The notes: a model not told the origin generated them from the letters alone. A stretch of DNA of 62,329 nucleotides from JAHDDW01 sp964648795 (GCA_964648795.1 CAZYMB010000012.1:1-62329); one strand, 5' to 3'; positions 51,102 through 59,662 are shown, counted from the first letter of the stretch. Numbers and translations are program-made.

Positions 51102-52874
51102 GTGACCCAAGGACAACTGTTCGAGCCACCATCATCAGGCTCAAAACTAGACAGGACCATCAGCGGAGTGGCGTGCCGAGTTCTGATTGATGTCTCTGGA
51201 TATGCAAGAGAGCTTGACTACCTGATGCCGGATCAGTTAGTCGAGTCAGCCCGTGTTGGTTCAATTGTTCGGGTACGGCTACGAAACAGAGTCGTCAAGG
51301 GGTGGCTCACTTCGATCAACCTAGTCGATTCACAGGTAGCGCCCGTCGATCTAAAGCCGATCTTGAATATTTACTCGGTTGGCCCATCTGCTGAGATTGT
51401 AGAATTGGCTCGTTGGATTTCGAGTCGTTTCGTTGGGCCAATGAGAACCGTACTTTCGTCGGCTTCGCCGAATCGCATAATAAAGTCGGATCCTAGGTTT
51501 AGGGCGAGGGCAACGTTTCCAGTCAGTTCAGCAGAGCTTTCACGAGCGGTGAGGACGAACACTAGCGTTCAGCTGATTACCGAACCATCAGACACAGGGG
51601 TGGACCTGGCGATAGAGCTAGGTAGGGCCGGTCAGACACTCATCATTGTTAAGTCGCCTTCGGAGGTTGATTGGCTTGTTGGCGTCTTGCGACGAAACGG
51701 TGTCTCTGCTTCTAACTATGAAACAGATTGGGCAGCAGGTTTGCGGGGCGACACAATCGTTGGGACAGCTAAGGCAGCGCTAGCTAGCCTGGTAAGACCT
51801 AGCGCATTCTTAGTGCTTGATTCTCACTCTGGCCACTACAAGATGAGACGTTCTCCGCATTGGGATGTTTCGACAGTTCTGCAACAGCGAGCTGATAATC
51901 TCGACTTGCCACTAGTTTTTGCGAGTCCTTTCCCTGCTGTGGCGACTATCGATCGAGTTGACTCCGTTGCTCGCGTATCTGCAATCAATGCTAAAAGTAT
52001 TGGGCCCAAAGTTGAAGTTCTTGATCTTTGCGTCCAAGAAGAACGAGGCTCAAAACTACTATCTATCAAACTTGTCGAAGCTCTGCGCAAGCGTGGCAAT
52101 GGGCTGATCGTGATAAACCGCAAAGGTTCATCTAATCTTTTGTACTGTGGATCATGCTCTGCTGCTATAACCTCAGAGGATGGCTCGAGTCTGATGATAG
52201 AACTGGACGGGCAGCTTGTGGTGCCGGGTGGCACTGAGGTAAGGCCACCACTTTGTCAACAATGTGGCTCTAGGAAACTCAAGCGTTACCGCCTCGGAGT
52301 CAAAGGCTTAGCTTCTCAATTGGAGTCATTGGTTGAGGGTGATGTAGTGACCATCGATGCATCGACTAAACAGATTCCTTCGGCCTCGTTTTATGTGGGT
52401 ACCAGCGCCGCTATATATCGTAATTTGCCGGTATCAATGATTGCCTTTGTTGATATAGATTCAGATCTTTCCACGCCCGGTTTTCGAACTAGATATAAAG
52501 TGGCCAGCCAGGTGATTGCGGCTAAGCGGATTCTTGGTTCAGATGATGTGTTGTTGGCTCAGACTAGGCAAGTTGAGCATCCGTTCATTCGCTGGTTGGT
52601 TACGCAAGACCCAACGGAGCTAGTATCCCAGGAGCGCCAGGCCAGGAGGATGTTTTCCTTGCCGCCGTTCGGTCATGTGGCGGCTCTCAAAGGTCCATTT
52701 GCTGACAAGGCAGCATCTCGACTGGTTGAAGCTGGGTTGGCTGTGTTGGGGCCCAATGATGGAAGCTATCTTGCTAAATCGCAGACAGTATCTAAACTCT
52801 GTGAAGAGTTAGCCAAGGTTCGGTCCGAGTTTGGGTCTGGCATAAAGATTGAGGTTGATCCCTTCGATATGTAG
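51102..52874 (+). CDS. priA: Degenerate primosomal protein N' (PriA-like) without ATPase motifs
   Basis: The 590-residue protein keeps the N-terminal 3'-end binding domain of PriA (LIDVSGYARELDYLMPDQLV, GSIVRVRLRNRVVKGWL). The helicase core lacks a Walker A: AGQTLIIVKSPSEVDWLVGV takes the place of GxGKT. The DEEH box reads VLDSHSGHYK. The zinc region has two Cys pairs, C349/C352 and C385/C388, where E. coli PriA has eight cysteines. Actinobacterial PriA is known to have lost ATPase motifs, so this is typical of the phylum. The remaining role is probably structural, in replication restart. GTG start. Confidence 0.85.
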   Translation: MTQGQLFEPPSSGSKLDRTISGVACRVLIDVSGYARELDYLMPDQLVESARVGSIVRVRLRNRVVKGWLTSINLVDSQVAPVDLKPILNIYSVGPSAEIVELARWISSRFVGPMRTVLSSASPNRIIKSDPRFRARATFPVSSAELSRAVRTNTSVQLITEPSDTGVDLAIELGRAGQTLIIVKSPSEVDWLVGVLRRNGVSASNYETDWAAGLRGDTIVGTAKAALASLVRPSAFLVLDSHSGHYKMRRSPHWDVSTVLQQRADNLDLPLVFASPFPAVATIDRVDSVARVSAINAKSIGPKVEVLDLCVQEERGSKLLSIKLVEALRKRGNGLIVINRKGSSNLLYCGSCSAAITSEDGSSLMIELDGQLVVPGGTEVRPPLCQQCGSRKLKRYRLGVKGLASQLESLVEGDVVTIDASTKQIPSASFYVGTSAAIYRNLPVSMIAFVDIDSDLSTPGFRTRYKVASQVIAAKRILGSDDVLLAQTRQVEHPFIRWLVTQDPTELVSQERQARRMFSLPPFGHVAALKGPFADKAASRLVEAGLAVLGPNDGSYLAKSQTVSKLCEELAKVRSEFGSGIKIEVDPFDM

Positions 52875-52973
52875 TTTGTTTGACAGATGTGTTACAACGC
52901 CGTTACGCCTCTATGCAGGGTCGAGATTTCAACGTAGTGTGGCATCTCAAACAACTATTGAAGGAAACCCCGA

Positions 52974-53785
52974 ATGAAACTATGGAAACCACTAGCGTTC
53001 CTACTCGCTTTCTCGCTCGTAGCTGCTGCATGTGCAACAGATGATGCAGANNNNNNNNNNNNNNNNNNNNNNNNNNNNNNNNNNNNNNNNNNNNNNNNNN
53101 NNNNNNNNNNNNNNNNNNNNNNNNNNNNNNNNNNNNNNNNNNNNNNNNNNCGTTCCTACTCGCTTTCTCGCTCGTAGCTGCTGCATGTGCAACAGATGAT
53201 GCAGATGTCACTACTGACGAAGAAGAGACTGACGAAACAACTGAGACTGATGAGTCTGAAACAGAAACAGACGAATCTGACGAAGACGATGCTGAAACAG
53301 GCGAGTCTGATGAAGACGGTGCTGAAGAAGGCGAAGAAGACTCAGAAGAAGCTGCTGGTACGTCAATTGTTGACGTAGCTGTTGGGGACGAAGCGTTCTC
53401 TACTTTGGTAGCTGCAGTGATGCAAGCTGAACTAGTCGAGACACTAGACAACCTAGACGGCGAGTACACAGTGTTTGCTCCAACTAACGAAGCATTCGAA
53501 GCAGCAATCGCTGATCTAGAACTAGCAGACGCTGATGAGCTTCTAGCTCGTGAAGACCTTGGTGCTATTCTAATGAACCACGTTGTAGGCAGCGTAATCG
53601 ACTCTGAAGCAGCAGTTGCTGCAGCAGAAGCTGGTGAGACAGTTCCTACAGTTGGTGGTGGAGAGCTTTCACTAGAAATCGCTGAAGACGGTTCACTAGT
53701 TGTAGGCGGAGCAACAGTTGTTGAAGCTGACGTAGAAGCAGACAACGGACTAATTCACGCTATCGACTCTGTAATCCTGCCGTAA
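52974..53785 (+). CDS. Fasciclin-domain lipoprotein (spans assembly gap)
   Basis: The N-terminus is a lipoprotein signal (LLAFSLVAAAC) cut by the second 100-N gap. Collapsing the 55-nt duplicate rejoins it to a linker of about 55 Thr/Glu/Asp-rich residues. A complete fasciclin (FAS1) domain follows: SIVDVAVGDEAFSTLVAAV, YTVFAPTNEAFEAA, ILMNHVVGSVI and NGLIHAIDSVILP. The repaired protein is about 218 residues. FAS1 proteins are surface adhesion proteins in bacteria. AAGGAAA lies about 8 nt before the ATG, and a perfect TTGACA at 52879-52884 may be its -35 box. Confidence 0.85.
52996..53050 (+). repeat. 55-nt overlap, left copy, before gap 2
   Basis: Repeated without mismatch at 53151-53205. 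It encodes part of the signal peptide of the fasciclin lipoprotein. Confidence 0.95.
53051..53150. other. Assembly gap of exactly 100 N
   Basis: Second placeholder gap, again with identical 55-nt flanks. The same overlap length at both gaps points to assembler k-mer overlaps and not to biology. Confidence 0.97.
53151..53205 (+). repeat. 55-nt overlap, right copy, after gap 2
   Basis: Exact copy of 52996-53050, offset by 155 nt, in the frame needed to continue the fasciclin gene. Confidence 0.95.
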
Positions 53786-53808
53786 CAAGCAATACATGAC
53801 GATATTTG

Positions 53809-53850
53809 AATTGGGGGGTCCAGCCTAGCTGGGTCCCCAATTTGCTTTTT
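53809..53850 (+). terminator. Strong intrinsic terminator after the fasciclin gene
   Basis: AATTGGGG (53809-53816) pairs with CCCCAATT (53835-53842). An inner stem CCAGC/GCTGG closes a 3-nt loop. TTTGCTTTTT follows. The hairpin separates the fasciclin gene from def. Confidence 0.85.
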
Positions 53851-53881
53851 GTAATGGTGTTCGGCTTTCCGAGATTACAGC

Positions 53882-53887
53882 TACGCT
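53882..53887 (+). promoter_or_regulatory. -10 box TACGCT of def (leaderless)
   Basis: TACGCT ends 7 nt before the GTG start of def, and no Shine-Dalgarno lies between them. Confidence 0.38.
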
Positions 53888-53894
53888 TTATGGT

Positions 53895-54437
53895 GTGGAG
53901 AAGTCCTACAAAGTGCGCATTATCGGCGACCCGGTATTGCGTCGCCGCGCCAAAGATGTAACAGATATAGATGGAGCACTAGCTGACGTCGCAGATGACA
54001 TGCTAGATGCAATGTATGCAGAACCGGGTATTGGTCTTGCTGCACCGCAGGTTGGGATTGAAGAGCGCTTCTTTGTTTACGACGTGGGTGAGGGCCCCGA
54101 GACGCTTATAAACCCAGTGATTTTGGAATCAGATGGTGAATGGACATACTCGGAAGGTTGTTTAAGCGTGCCTGGTCTGTTCTGGGACTTGGTAAGGCCT
54201 AAGAAGATACTCATTGAAGGCTACGACCTAACCGGTGAAGAGGTTAGATTCGAGGCAGATGAGCTTTTGGCCAGGTTATTCCAACATGAGATGGATCACC
54301 TCAATGGAACTCTGCTTGTCGATCACCTAGATGAAGAGCAGCGTAAAGAAGCCATGAAGACTTTGCGGCAATGGCAGGACAAATCCGGAGACGATCCTGA
54401 CGACGTTGGTTCAAGTCTCGGACTAAGCCTGCCCTAG
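53895..54437 (+). CDS. def: Peptide deformylase
   Basis: Removes the formyl group from nascent proteins. The 180-residue metalloenzyme has all three motifs: GIGLAAPQVG, EGCLSVPG (metal Cys) and QHEMDHLNG (HExxH). It starts at GTG. fmt follows after 2 nt; def-fmt is the classic pairing of formyl removal and formyl addition. Confidence 0.96.
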   Translation: MEKSYKVRIIGDPVLRRRAKDVTDIDGALADVADDMLDAMYAEPGIGLAAPQVGIEERFFVYDVGEGPETLINPVILESDGEWTYSEGCLSVPGLFWDLVRPKKILIEGYDLTGEEVRFEADELLARLFQHEMDHLNGTLLVDHLDEEQRKEAMKTLRQWQDKSGDDPDDVGSSLGLSLP

Positions 54438-54439
54438 AG

Positions 54440-55348
54440 ATGGCCAGTGCAGAGCTAGCGTCTCCGACGTCAGATATTTCAAAGATCGTTTACCTGGGTA
54501 CCCCGGAGATCGCAGTCAAACCACTACAGGAACTCGTTAGGGCGGGCTTCGAAGTGCCTTTGGTCATCACACGAAAAGATGCCAGACGAGGCCGAGGAAA
54601 ACAGACTTCTCCAAACCCAGTCAAGCTGGCTGCGCAAGACTTGGGGATCAAGGTAAGTCATGACCTAGAAGATATCACAACTGTCGAGGCCGACATTGGG
54701 GTTGTTGTTGCCTATGGACGAATTATCCCTGTGGATATTCTGCGCCAGATCGCTCTAGTAAATCTTCACTTCTCGTTACTGCCCAAGTGGAGAGGCGCTG
54801 CGCCATTAGAGCGAGCGTTGATAGAGGGCGATGTAGAAACGGGTGTATGTCTCATGGCAATAGAAGAAGGTCTAGACACTGGTGGAGTGTATGAGGTGGC
54901 TAACCTTGTAATTAAATCCGACTGGAACTTAGCTGACCTTGCAGCATCTTGTGTTGAAGTAGGTAGCGACATGTTAGTGAAGAATCTCAAGGCCGGCTTA
55001 GGCGAACCTAAGGCACAGGTGGGGGAGCCAACTTATGCTTCAATGCTTACTTCTGATGAATTCGAGATCACCCCGGATAGTTCTGCTCTTGAAGTGGTTA
55101 GAAAGCTCAAGGTGCGCCCATGTTGGATGATGGTTGAAGGCAAGCGAGTCAAGGTTTGGGCTGCCACAGTTAGCGACCAAGGTGAAGACTTAGAATCTGG
55201 CCAACTATTGGGTGAGCTACTAGGCCTTTCCGGTGGCACTCTGTTATTGGAACAAGTTCAGCCCGAAGGCAAGAAACCTATGTCAGCAGATGTTTGGACT
55301 CAAGGTCGTCAAAATAAGTCTGGATACTTGGATCTAGTAGGCAGATGA
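54440..55348 (+). CDS. fmt: Methionyl-tRNA formyltransferase
   Basis: Formylates initiator Met-tRNA. The 302-residue protein has IVYLGTPEIAVKPLQELV at the start, GRGKQTSPNPVK in the loop region, the catalytic area VNLHFSLLPKWRGAAPLERAL and a C-terminal OB domain with KVRPCWMMVEGKRVKV. Its first 14 residues (MASAELASPTSDIS) precede the conserved start and may be a variable extension. The 3' end overlaps a convergent PRTase gene by 15 nt. Confidence 0.95.
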   Translation: MASAELASPTSDISKIVYLGTPEIAVKPLQELVRAGFEVPLVITRKDARRGRGKQTSPNPVKLAAQDLGIKVSHDLEDITTVEADIGVVVAYGRIIPVDILRQIALVNLHFSLLPKWRGAAPLERALIEGDVETGVCLMAIEEGLDTGGVYEVANLVIKSDWNLADLAASCVEVGSDMLVKNLKAGLGEPKAQVGEPTYASMLTSDEFEITPDSSALEVVRKLKVRPCWMMVEGKRVKVWAATVSDQGEDLESGQLLGELLGLSGGTLLLEQVQPEGKKPMSADVWTQGRQNKSGYLDLVGR

Positions 55349-55804
55349 CCACGGAAAGTCGATCCATTTTGTGGCCTTTTTCCATACGAAGTCTGGTTTA
55401 ACAATAGACGAAGGTTTTTCGTACAGGACAGCGGTTTGTGATGATGCAACTACACCATCGCAGAACTGGTTGACCGACTCTAAGGTCTCGCCAGAGTCAG
55501 CAATATCGTCGCAAACCAGAACGTTCATATCCTTGATGTTTGCCTTGTCTAGGAAAGGTGGGAGCATGACAGGGACTTCTAGTTTCTTGTGAACCCCGGT
55601 GTATAACTCGACATTGATCACGGAGATGTTCTTTACCCCAAGTTCGTAACCAATTGAGCCAGCAAGGAAGAGTCCGCCTCGAGCGATGGCTAGGATAATA
55701 TCTGGCTTGAAGTCACTTGCTGCGACTTCTTCAGCTAGCTGGACTGAAGCTTTGCCATAGTCTTCCCAAGTTAGTACTTCCATTTCTGGCTTTTCTTCGT
55801 TCAT
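55334..55804 (-). CDS. Purine-type phosphoribosyltransferase
   Basis: The 156-residue type I PRTase has the PRPP loop VLVCDDIADSGETLESV, an early DIILAIARGGLFLAG and a C-terminal KWIDFPWSSAY hood segment. The closest look is to xanthine/hypoxanthine-guanine PRTases (Gpt type), but the base preference cannot be read from sequence. It directly follows serC on the same strand and overlaps the fmt 3' end. Confidence 0.85.
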   Translation of the reverse strand: MNEEKPEMEVLTWEDYGKASVQLAEEVAASDFKPDIILAIARGGLFLAGSIGYELGVKNISVINVELYTGVHKKLEVPVMLPPFLDKANIKDMNVLVCDDIADSGETLESVNQFCDGVVASSQTAVLYEKPSSIVKPDFVWKKATKWIDFPWSSAY

Positions 55805-56881
55805 TTAAGCGCTCTTTCTGTAGTCATTCATGAACTCCGCTAGTCGTTGTGCTGAAGAAACTTTCAGCCCGTTGTAAAGGCTAGCTCGGATACCGCCGAT
55901 CGATCGGTGGCCCTTTAGATTCATTAGATTTTGTTCAACGCACTTGGCTAGAAAGTCTTGTTCTTGGTTTTCATCTGCGAGGTTGAAGACCACGTTTGTT
56001 CTAGATCGGTAGTCTGGGTCCACTCTTGGAATGTAGAAGCCTTCAGAAGAGTCTATGGCAGAGTAAACGGCACTCGCTTTGGTTTTGGTTCGGTTCTTCA
56101 TTTCTTCCAGGCCACCTTCGGCTTTCATCCACTTCAGCATCTTATTGGCTCCCCAGATAGAGAAGACAGGGGGAGTGTTGGCAACACTCTTGCCCTTGGC
56201 ATGTTTAGCGTAGGACAGGTAGGTTGGCAGCTCTGGCGCTTCGTCTATGACAGAACTATGGACGATTGCAACACACAGTCCAGCAGGCCCGAGACTCTTT
56301 TGTGCTCCGGCGTAGGCAATTGCGATTGTGTCCCAGTCGATGTTGCGGGTGAGGAAGTCACTCGACATATCGGCAACAACGCGGTGAGCTGTTTGGGGCA
56401 GGGTGGGAAGGCTCACTCCGTGGATGGTCTCATTTGTTGTTAGGTGGATAAAGTCTGGTGAGTCAGAGATATCTAATTCTTCAGGTGTGGGACCGCGTCT
56501 ATTTTCGGTTGTCGCTCCGTCCCAGATGACCGAAGCCTGACCTAGTTGGTTGGCATCTGCAAAAGCTTTTTGTCCCCAAGCTCCAGTCACGATGTAGCCA
56601 ATTGATCTATTCGCTACATCTAGGTTTTGAGCTGCCATAGCAAATTGAAGTGTGGCACCCCCTTGCAACAGTAAGACTTCAAAGTCATCTGGGACATTGG
56701 CAAGACTTACTATGAGTTCTTTGGTCTCTTCATGGACCTCGCTGTAGTCAGCGCTTCTATGTGAGATCTCGATGATGGACATGCCACTGGAGTTGATCTC
56801 CGGTAGTTCCTCAGCGAGTTCTTGGAGTACAGCATCTGGAAGAGTGCAGGGGCCAGCGGAGAAGTTGTCGACACGTAACAT
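55805..56881 (-). CDS. serC: Phosphoserine aminotransferase
   Basis: PLP enzyme of serine synthesis (and possibly B6 synthesis), 358 residues. The pattern is clear: NFSAGPCTLPDAVLQELAEE, GMSIIEISHRSADYSEV, LLLQGGATLQFAM, and the PLP lysine in AYAGAQKSLGPAGL. The end has GHRSIGGIRASLYN. It is followed without a gap by the PRTase gene, so the two are probably cotranscribed. Confidence 0.95.
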   Translation of the reverse strand: MLRVDNFSAGPCTLPDAVLQELAEELPEINSSGMSIIEISHRSADYSEVHEETKELIVSLANVPDDFEVLLLQGGATLQFAMAAQNLDVANRSIGYIVTGAWGQKAFADANQLGQASVIWDGATTENRRGPTPEELDISDSPDFIHLTTNETIHGVSLPTLPQTAHRVVADMSSDFLTRNIDWDTIAIAYAGAQKSLGPAGLCVAIVHSSVIDEAPELPTYLSYAKHAKGKSVANTPPVFSIWGANKMLKWMKAEGGLEEMKNRTKTKASAVYSAIDSSEGFYIPRVDPDYRSRTNVVFNLADENQEQDFLAKCVEQNLMNLKGHRSIGGIRASLYNGLKVSSAQRLAEFMNDYRKSA

Positions 56882-56925
56882 ATCAATAAACTATCGAGGA
56901 TGACGCCCTGTTCGTTCGTTTTAAG

Positions 56926-57642
56926 TTATTCCGAGACAGGAACAAAGTTGAGCAGGCCTTCAAGCATGACGGTTGTGGATGTAAGCTCCAAAGCCTCAGT
57001 ATCCAAACCAAAGTTCTCGATATCAATTTCAGCGCTAACCGCTACTTGGACTAGCTTGTCAGCATCGGTGAAGTCAGCGAGAACGCCTGTATCAGTTAGT
57101 AGTTGTGCTCTATAGGAAATTTCGGTTGGTTGTGACTCGGTTGCAATAGTGAGCTCGCCGAGGGCGGTGCCTTCTAAGCTTGTTGTTCCAGGATCAAGAA
57201 AGATCGGCTCGTTCAAAGAAAATGTGATTTCTGAGTTGCCAGATGTCTCTAGTGTCTCGGAGATAAGGCTGTCGGTTTGTTCATCGCCAGAATTGAACGT
57301 AGCCGCATCGATCTGTAGTTGTAGATCAGCTGCTCCATTTGATACTTGTAGTTCGCCGCTAACTTCTGTTGTCCGACCTACTACTACTGGAAGATCACCA
57401 AGAAGTGAGATTCTGTAGCCAGCAAACGACTGATTAAATCCATCAGCTCGGACCTCATCGGAACCTGGGTCAACGGAGCTACGCTCGACTGTCCAGCTAC
57501 CCACAATCTCGCTGCTTGTTGTTTGCGCTGTTGTTGATGGCGCCTCGGATTCGCCACCGTTAGCAACAAAAAAGAAGAAGAACAGCACGAGGCCGAGCAA
57601 CACGATTGTGGCGATAGCTATTCTTGCGAAATTTCTTCGCAC
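56926..57642 (-). CDS. YceI-domain membrane-anchored or secreted protein
   Basis: I start at GTG (57642-57640) because AGGAGG lies 5 nt upstream on the minus strand; a longer frame begins at 57699 but its extra residues lack support. The 238-residue product begins with a basic patch and a strongly hydrophobic helix (IVLLGLVLFFFFFVANGG). A linker and a YceI lipocalin-like domain follow (SWTVERSSVDPG, RISLLGDLPVVVGRTTEVSG, LQIDAATFNSG). YceI proteins bind isoprenoid-type lipids outside the membrane. It lies upstream of serC. Confidence 0.8.
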   Translation of the reverse strand: MRRNFARIAIATIVLLGLVLFFFFFVANGGESEAPSTTAQTTSSEIVGSWTVERSSVDPGSDEVRADGFNQSFAGYRISLLGDLPVVVGRTTEVSGELQVSNGAADLQLQIDAATFNSGDEQTDSLISETLETSGNSEITFSLNEPIFLDPGTTSLEGTALGELTIATESQPTEISYRAQLLTDTGVLADFTDADKLVQVAVSAEIDIENFGLDTEALELTSTTVMLEGLLNFVPVSE

Positions 57643-57645
57643 GGT

Positions 57646-57653
57646 CCCCTCCT
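57646..57653 (-). promoter_or_regulatory. Shine-Dalgarno that fixes the YceI-domain start
   Basis: On the minus strand AGGAGGGG precedes the GTG start at 57642 and is the strongest Shine-Dalgarno of this region. Confidence 0.65.
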
Positions 57654-57710
57654 GCACTGATACCCAGTTTGCCATGGCAGATTGTAGGTGCGGTGTCACC
57701 TAGGTAGGGT

Positions 57711-57716
57711 TACCTT
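57711..57716 (+). promoter_or_regulatory. -10 box TACCTT of the MogA-like gene (leaderless)
   Basis: TACCTT ends 7 nt before ATG 57724, supporting that start over the in-frame ATG at 57688. Confidence 0.4.
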
Positions 57717-57723
57717 ATTCGCC

Positions 57724-58200
57724 ATGGCTAATTCATCTCAAACTCACATAATTGTAGTATCAGACTCAGTAGCGGCGGGGTCTGCGCAGGATCGCTCGGG
57801 TCAGGCTTTGAAAGACGCCCTAGATCTCCAGGGTTTTGGATCAGCAACTTTAAGTGTCGTGCCAGATGGAGTGGAATCAGTTTCACTAGCAATAAATGAT
57901 GCTGCAGAGGTCAATGACTTAGTGGTCACAACTGGAGGGACTGGCTTTGGACCGAGAGATTTAACTCCCGAAGCAACTCGAAGTGTAATCGAGCGTGAAG
58001 CTCCAGGTTTAAGCGAGGCTATGAGATCGGCTAGCCCCAGAGGGCTGGGACGACTAAGTAGAGGCGTTTGTGGAACTATTGGATCAACGTTAGTAATCAA
58101 TGTGCCGGGCTCACCTAAAGGCGCAGTTGAGTCTTTAGAAGCAGTAGCTGATGTTATTGGCCATATTCTTGAGCTTTTGCGGGGCGAGAAGCCCCATTAA
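57724..58200 (+). CDS. Molybdenum cofactor synthesis protein, MogA/MoaB family
   Basis: The 158-residue protein is a single molybdopterin-binding-like domain with IIVVSDSVAAGSAQDRSG, TTGGTGFGPRDLTPEAT and NVPGSPKGAVES, which are the three conserved segments of MogA/MoaB. The family adenylylates molybdopterin before molybdenum insertion. Other moa/moe genes are not in the window, so the assignment between MogA and MoaB stays open. Confidence 0.88.
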   Translation: MANSSQTHIIVVSDSVAAGSAQDRSGQALKDALDLQGFGSATLSVVPDGVESVSLAINDAAEVNDLVVTTGGTGFGPRDLTPEATRSVIEREAPGLSEAMRSASPRGLGRLSRGVCGTIGSTLVINVPGSPKGAVESLEAVADVIGHILELLRGEKPH

Positions 58201-58217
58201 GTAGGCCCTATGGCCTA
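58181..58217 (+). terminator. Two hairpins after the MogA-like gene
   Basis: GGGGC/GCCCC (58181-58195) at the end of the coding sequence and TAGGCC/GGCCTA (58202-58217, 4-nt loop) just after the stop are perfect inverted repeats. Neither is followed by a T run, so terminator function is uncertain. Confidence 0.3.
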
Positions 58218-58267
58218 GGGGATATTTGCCTAATATATATGGCAGGTTTGCCGCCGATTGTATAGGT

Positions 58268-59662
58268 ATGTTAACCGCCCTCGGAATCGTCGTAGTTTGT
58301 CAGGCTGTGATTATTGTTGGGCTCATACTGCACAGAAGAGGTTCTTCGCAAAAGCCTGTTGAGCGTAGAAAGAATCCTGAAAAATCTGAAAAGATTGTTG
58401 TGCGGTCTGCAACAGTCTCTGTTGATTCTGAAATTAGTCGACGTCACGGCGATCTAGATAGCCGGGCTTTGTTGGGCGCGCTAGTCATTGAAATCGATCA
58501 CCTTGCTTTGGTTCGTGATGCTTTGGGTGACGGAGCAGGCTATGAGCTTCTCGGTTCTGTTGCCTCTCAAGTTCAGACTCAGTTGAGAGACACAGATTAC
58601 CTAGATCTAATAAGTGATCGAGAAATCGTAGTTGTGACTGATGAGCTTCCAACTCAGGCTGATTTGGAAAGATTCTCTGATCGCATCGTTTCTATGTTCG
58701 CTAAGCCAATTGAGTTTGGTTCAAGGTCACAACTGGTTACTGCCAGCATAGGAATGGCCTTTGTTTCATCTGATGGGGAAGCTTCAGACTTGGTGCAGAA
58801 CGCTCAAGCGGCAAAGAACCGTGCACGTTCTAAACCTGGCACGTCAACGCAGATATTCGAAGAGTCACTCAAAGCCGAGGCGCTGGATTCTCTTGAACTC
58901 GAGCGAGAATTAAACCTTGCTCTCGAAGACAACGAACTTTCTGTTTACTATCAGGCCATAGTCAAACCCGGTAACTCTCAGGTTGACCGCTTCGAGTGCT
59001 TTGTACGTTGGTTCCATGAGACACGTGGGATGATGAAGCCAAACAAGTTCTTAGCTGTTGCTAACCGCAGCGAGCTAATTGTGCATATTGGACATTTTGT
59101 TCTGCTTGATGCGTGTTCTCAGGCTGCTGAATGGAGCTCTAAGCAATCAAAACCTGTAACTGTGGCTGTTAACGTTTCTAACACCCAGCTTCTTGGCGAA
59201 GACTTTGTTGGATCAGTCGTAGACACGTTGAATCGAACTGGTCTTCCTGCAGAACAGCTAGAGCTTGAGTTCAGCGAGCGACTTGTGTTCTCTGACTTAG
59301 ACTTTGTTTCTAACATTGTGAAGTCGCTGCAACGGATTGGTGTTCGGGTAGCGATTGATAACTTCGGAGCAACTAATGCTTCGCTTGGATTACTAAGACG
59401 ACTTCCAACGATCAATACCTTAAAGCTTGACCGCACTTTCATCGAGAACGTTCACGTTTCTGAAACAGAGAAGAATCTCGTTGCTTCAGTTAACGACTTT
59501 GCTTCTCAACTTGGTATCGACGTAGTTGCCGAAGGCGTCGAGTTAGCGGAAACTGCCCGAACCCTGGAATTAATGGGCATCGAATATCAGCAAGGTTTCT
59601 TGTATCAGCGTCCAAGCCCTGCAAGTAACGCCTTCGAGCTTGATCTAGTCGAAGCTTTGTAG
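58268..59662 (+). CDS. Membrane-bound GGDEF-EAL protein with degenerate motifs
   Basis: The ATG 58268 opens directly into a membrane span (LGIVVVCQAVIIVGLIL); TTG 58226 would add 14 residues that overlap an AT-rich promoter-like region. After a basic linker comes a GGDEF-like domain whose signature is replaced (LISDREIVVV). The EAL domain has ECFVRW for EAL-x-R, the conserved Asn (VNVSNTQL), EFSE, then DNFGATNASL where active enzymes have DDFGTG, and LKLDRTF, VAEGVE and QGFLYQRP. One metal-binding Asp is lost. It is more likely a c-di-GMP sensor or scaffold than an active enzyme. Confidence 0.85.
   Translation: MLTALGIVVVCQAVIIVGLILHRRGSSQKPVERRKNPEKSEKIVVRSATVSVDSEISRRHGDLDSRALLGALVIEIDHLALVRDALGDGAGYELLGSVASQVQTQLRDTDYLDLISDREIVVVTDELPTQADLERFSDRIVSMFAKPIEFGSRSQLVTASIGMAFVSSDGEASDLVQNAQAAKNRARSKPGTSTQIFEESLKAEALDSLELERELNLALEDNELSVYYQAIVKPGNSQVDRFECFVRWFHETRGMMKPNKFLAVANRSELIVHIGHFVLLDACSQAAEWSSKQSKPVTVAVNVSNTQLLGEDFVGSVVDTLNRTGLPAEQLELEFSERLVFSDLDFVSNIVKSLQRIGVRVAIDNFGATNASLGLLRRLPTINTLKLDRTFIENVHVSETEKNLVASVNDFASQLGIDVVAEGVELAETARTLELMGIEYQQGFLYQRPSPASNAFELDLVEAL

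Noticed and set aside
52903..53745. Ser/Ala-rich minus-strand frame across the fasciclin gene
   Set aside because: Shadow of the Glu/Asp/Thr-rich linker and FAS1 codons, and it runs through the N gap.
58226..58267. TTG start for the GGDEF-EAL protein
   Set aside because: A rare start codon without Shine-Dalgarno in an AT-rich promoter-like stretch; ATG 58268 opens directly into the membrane span.
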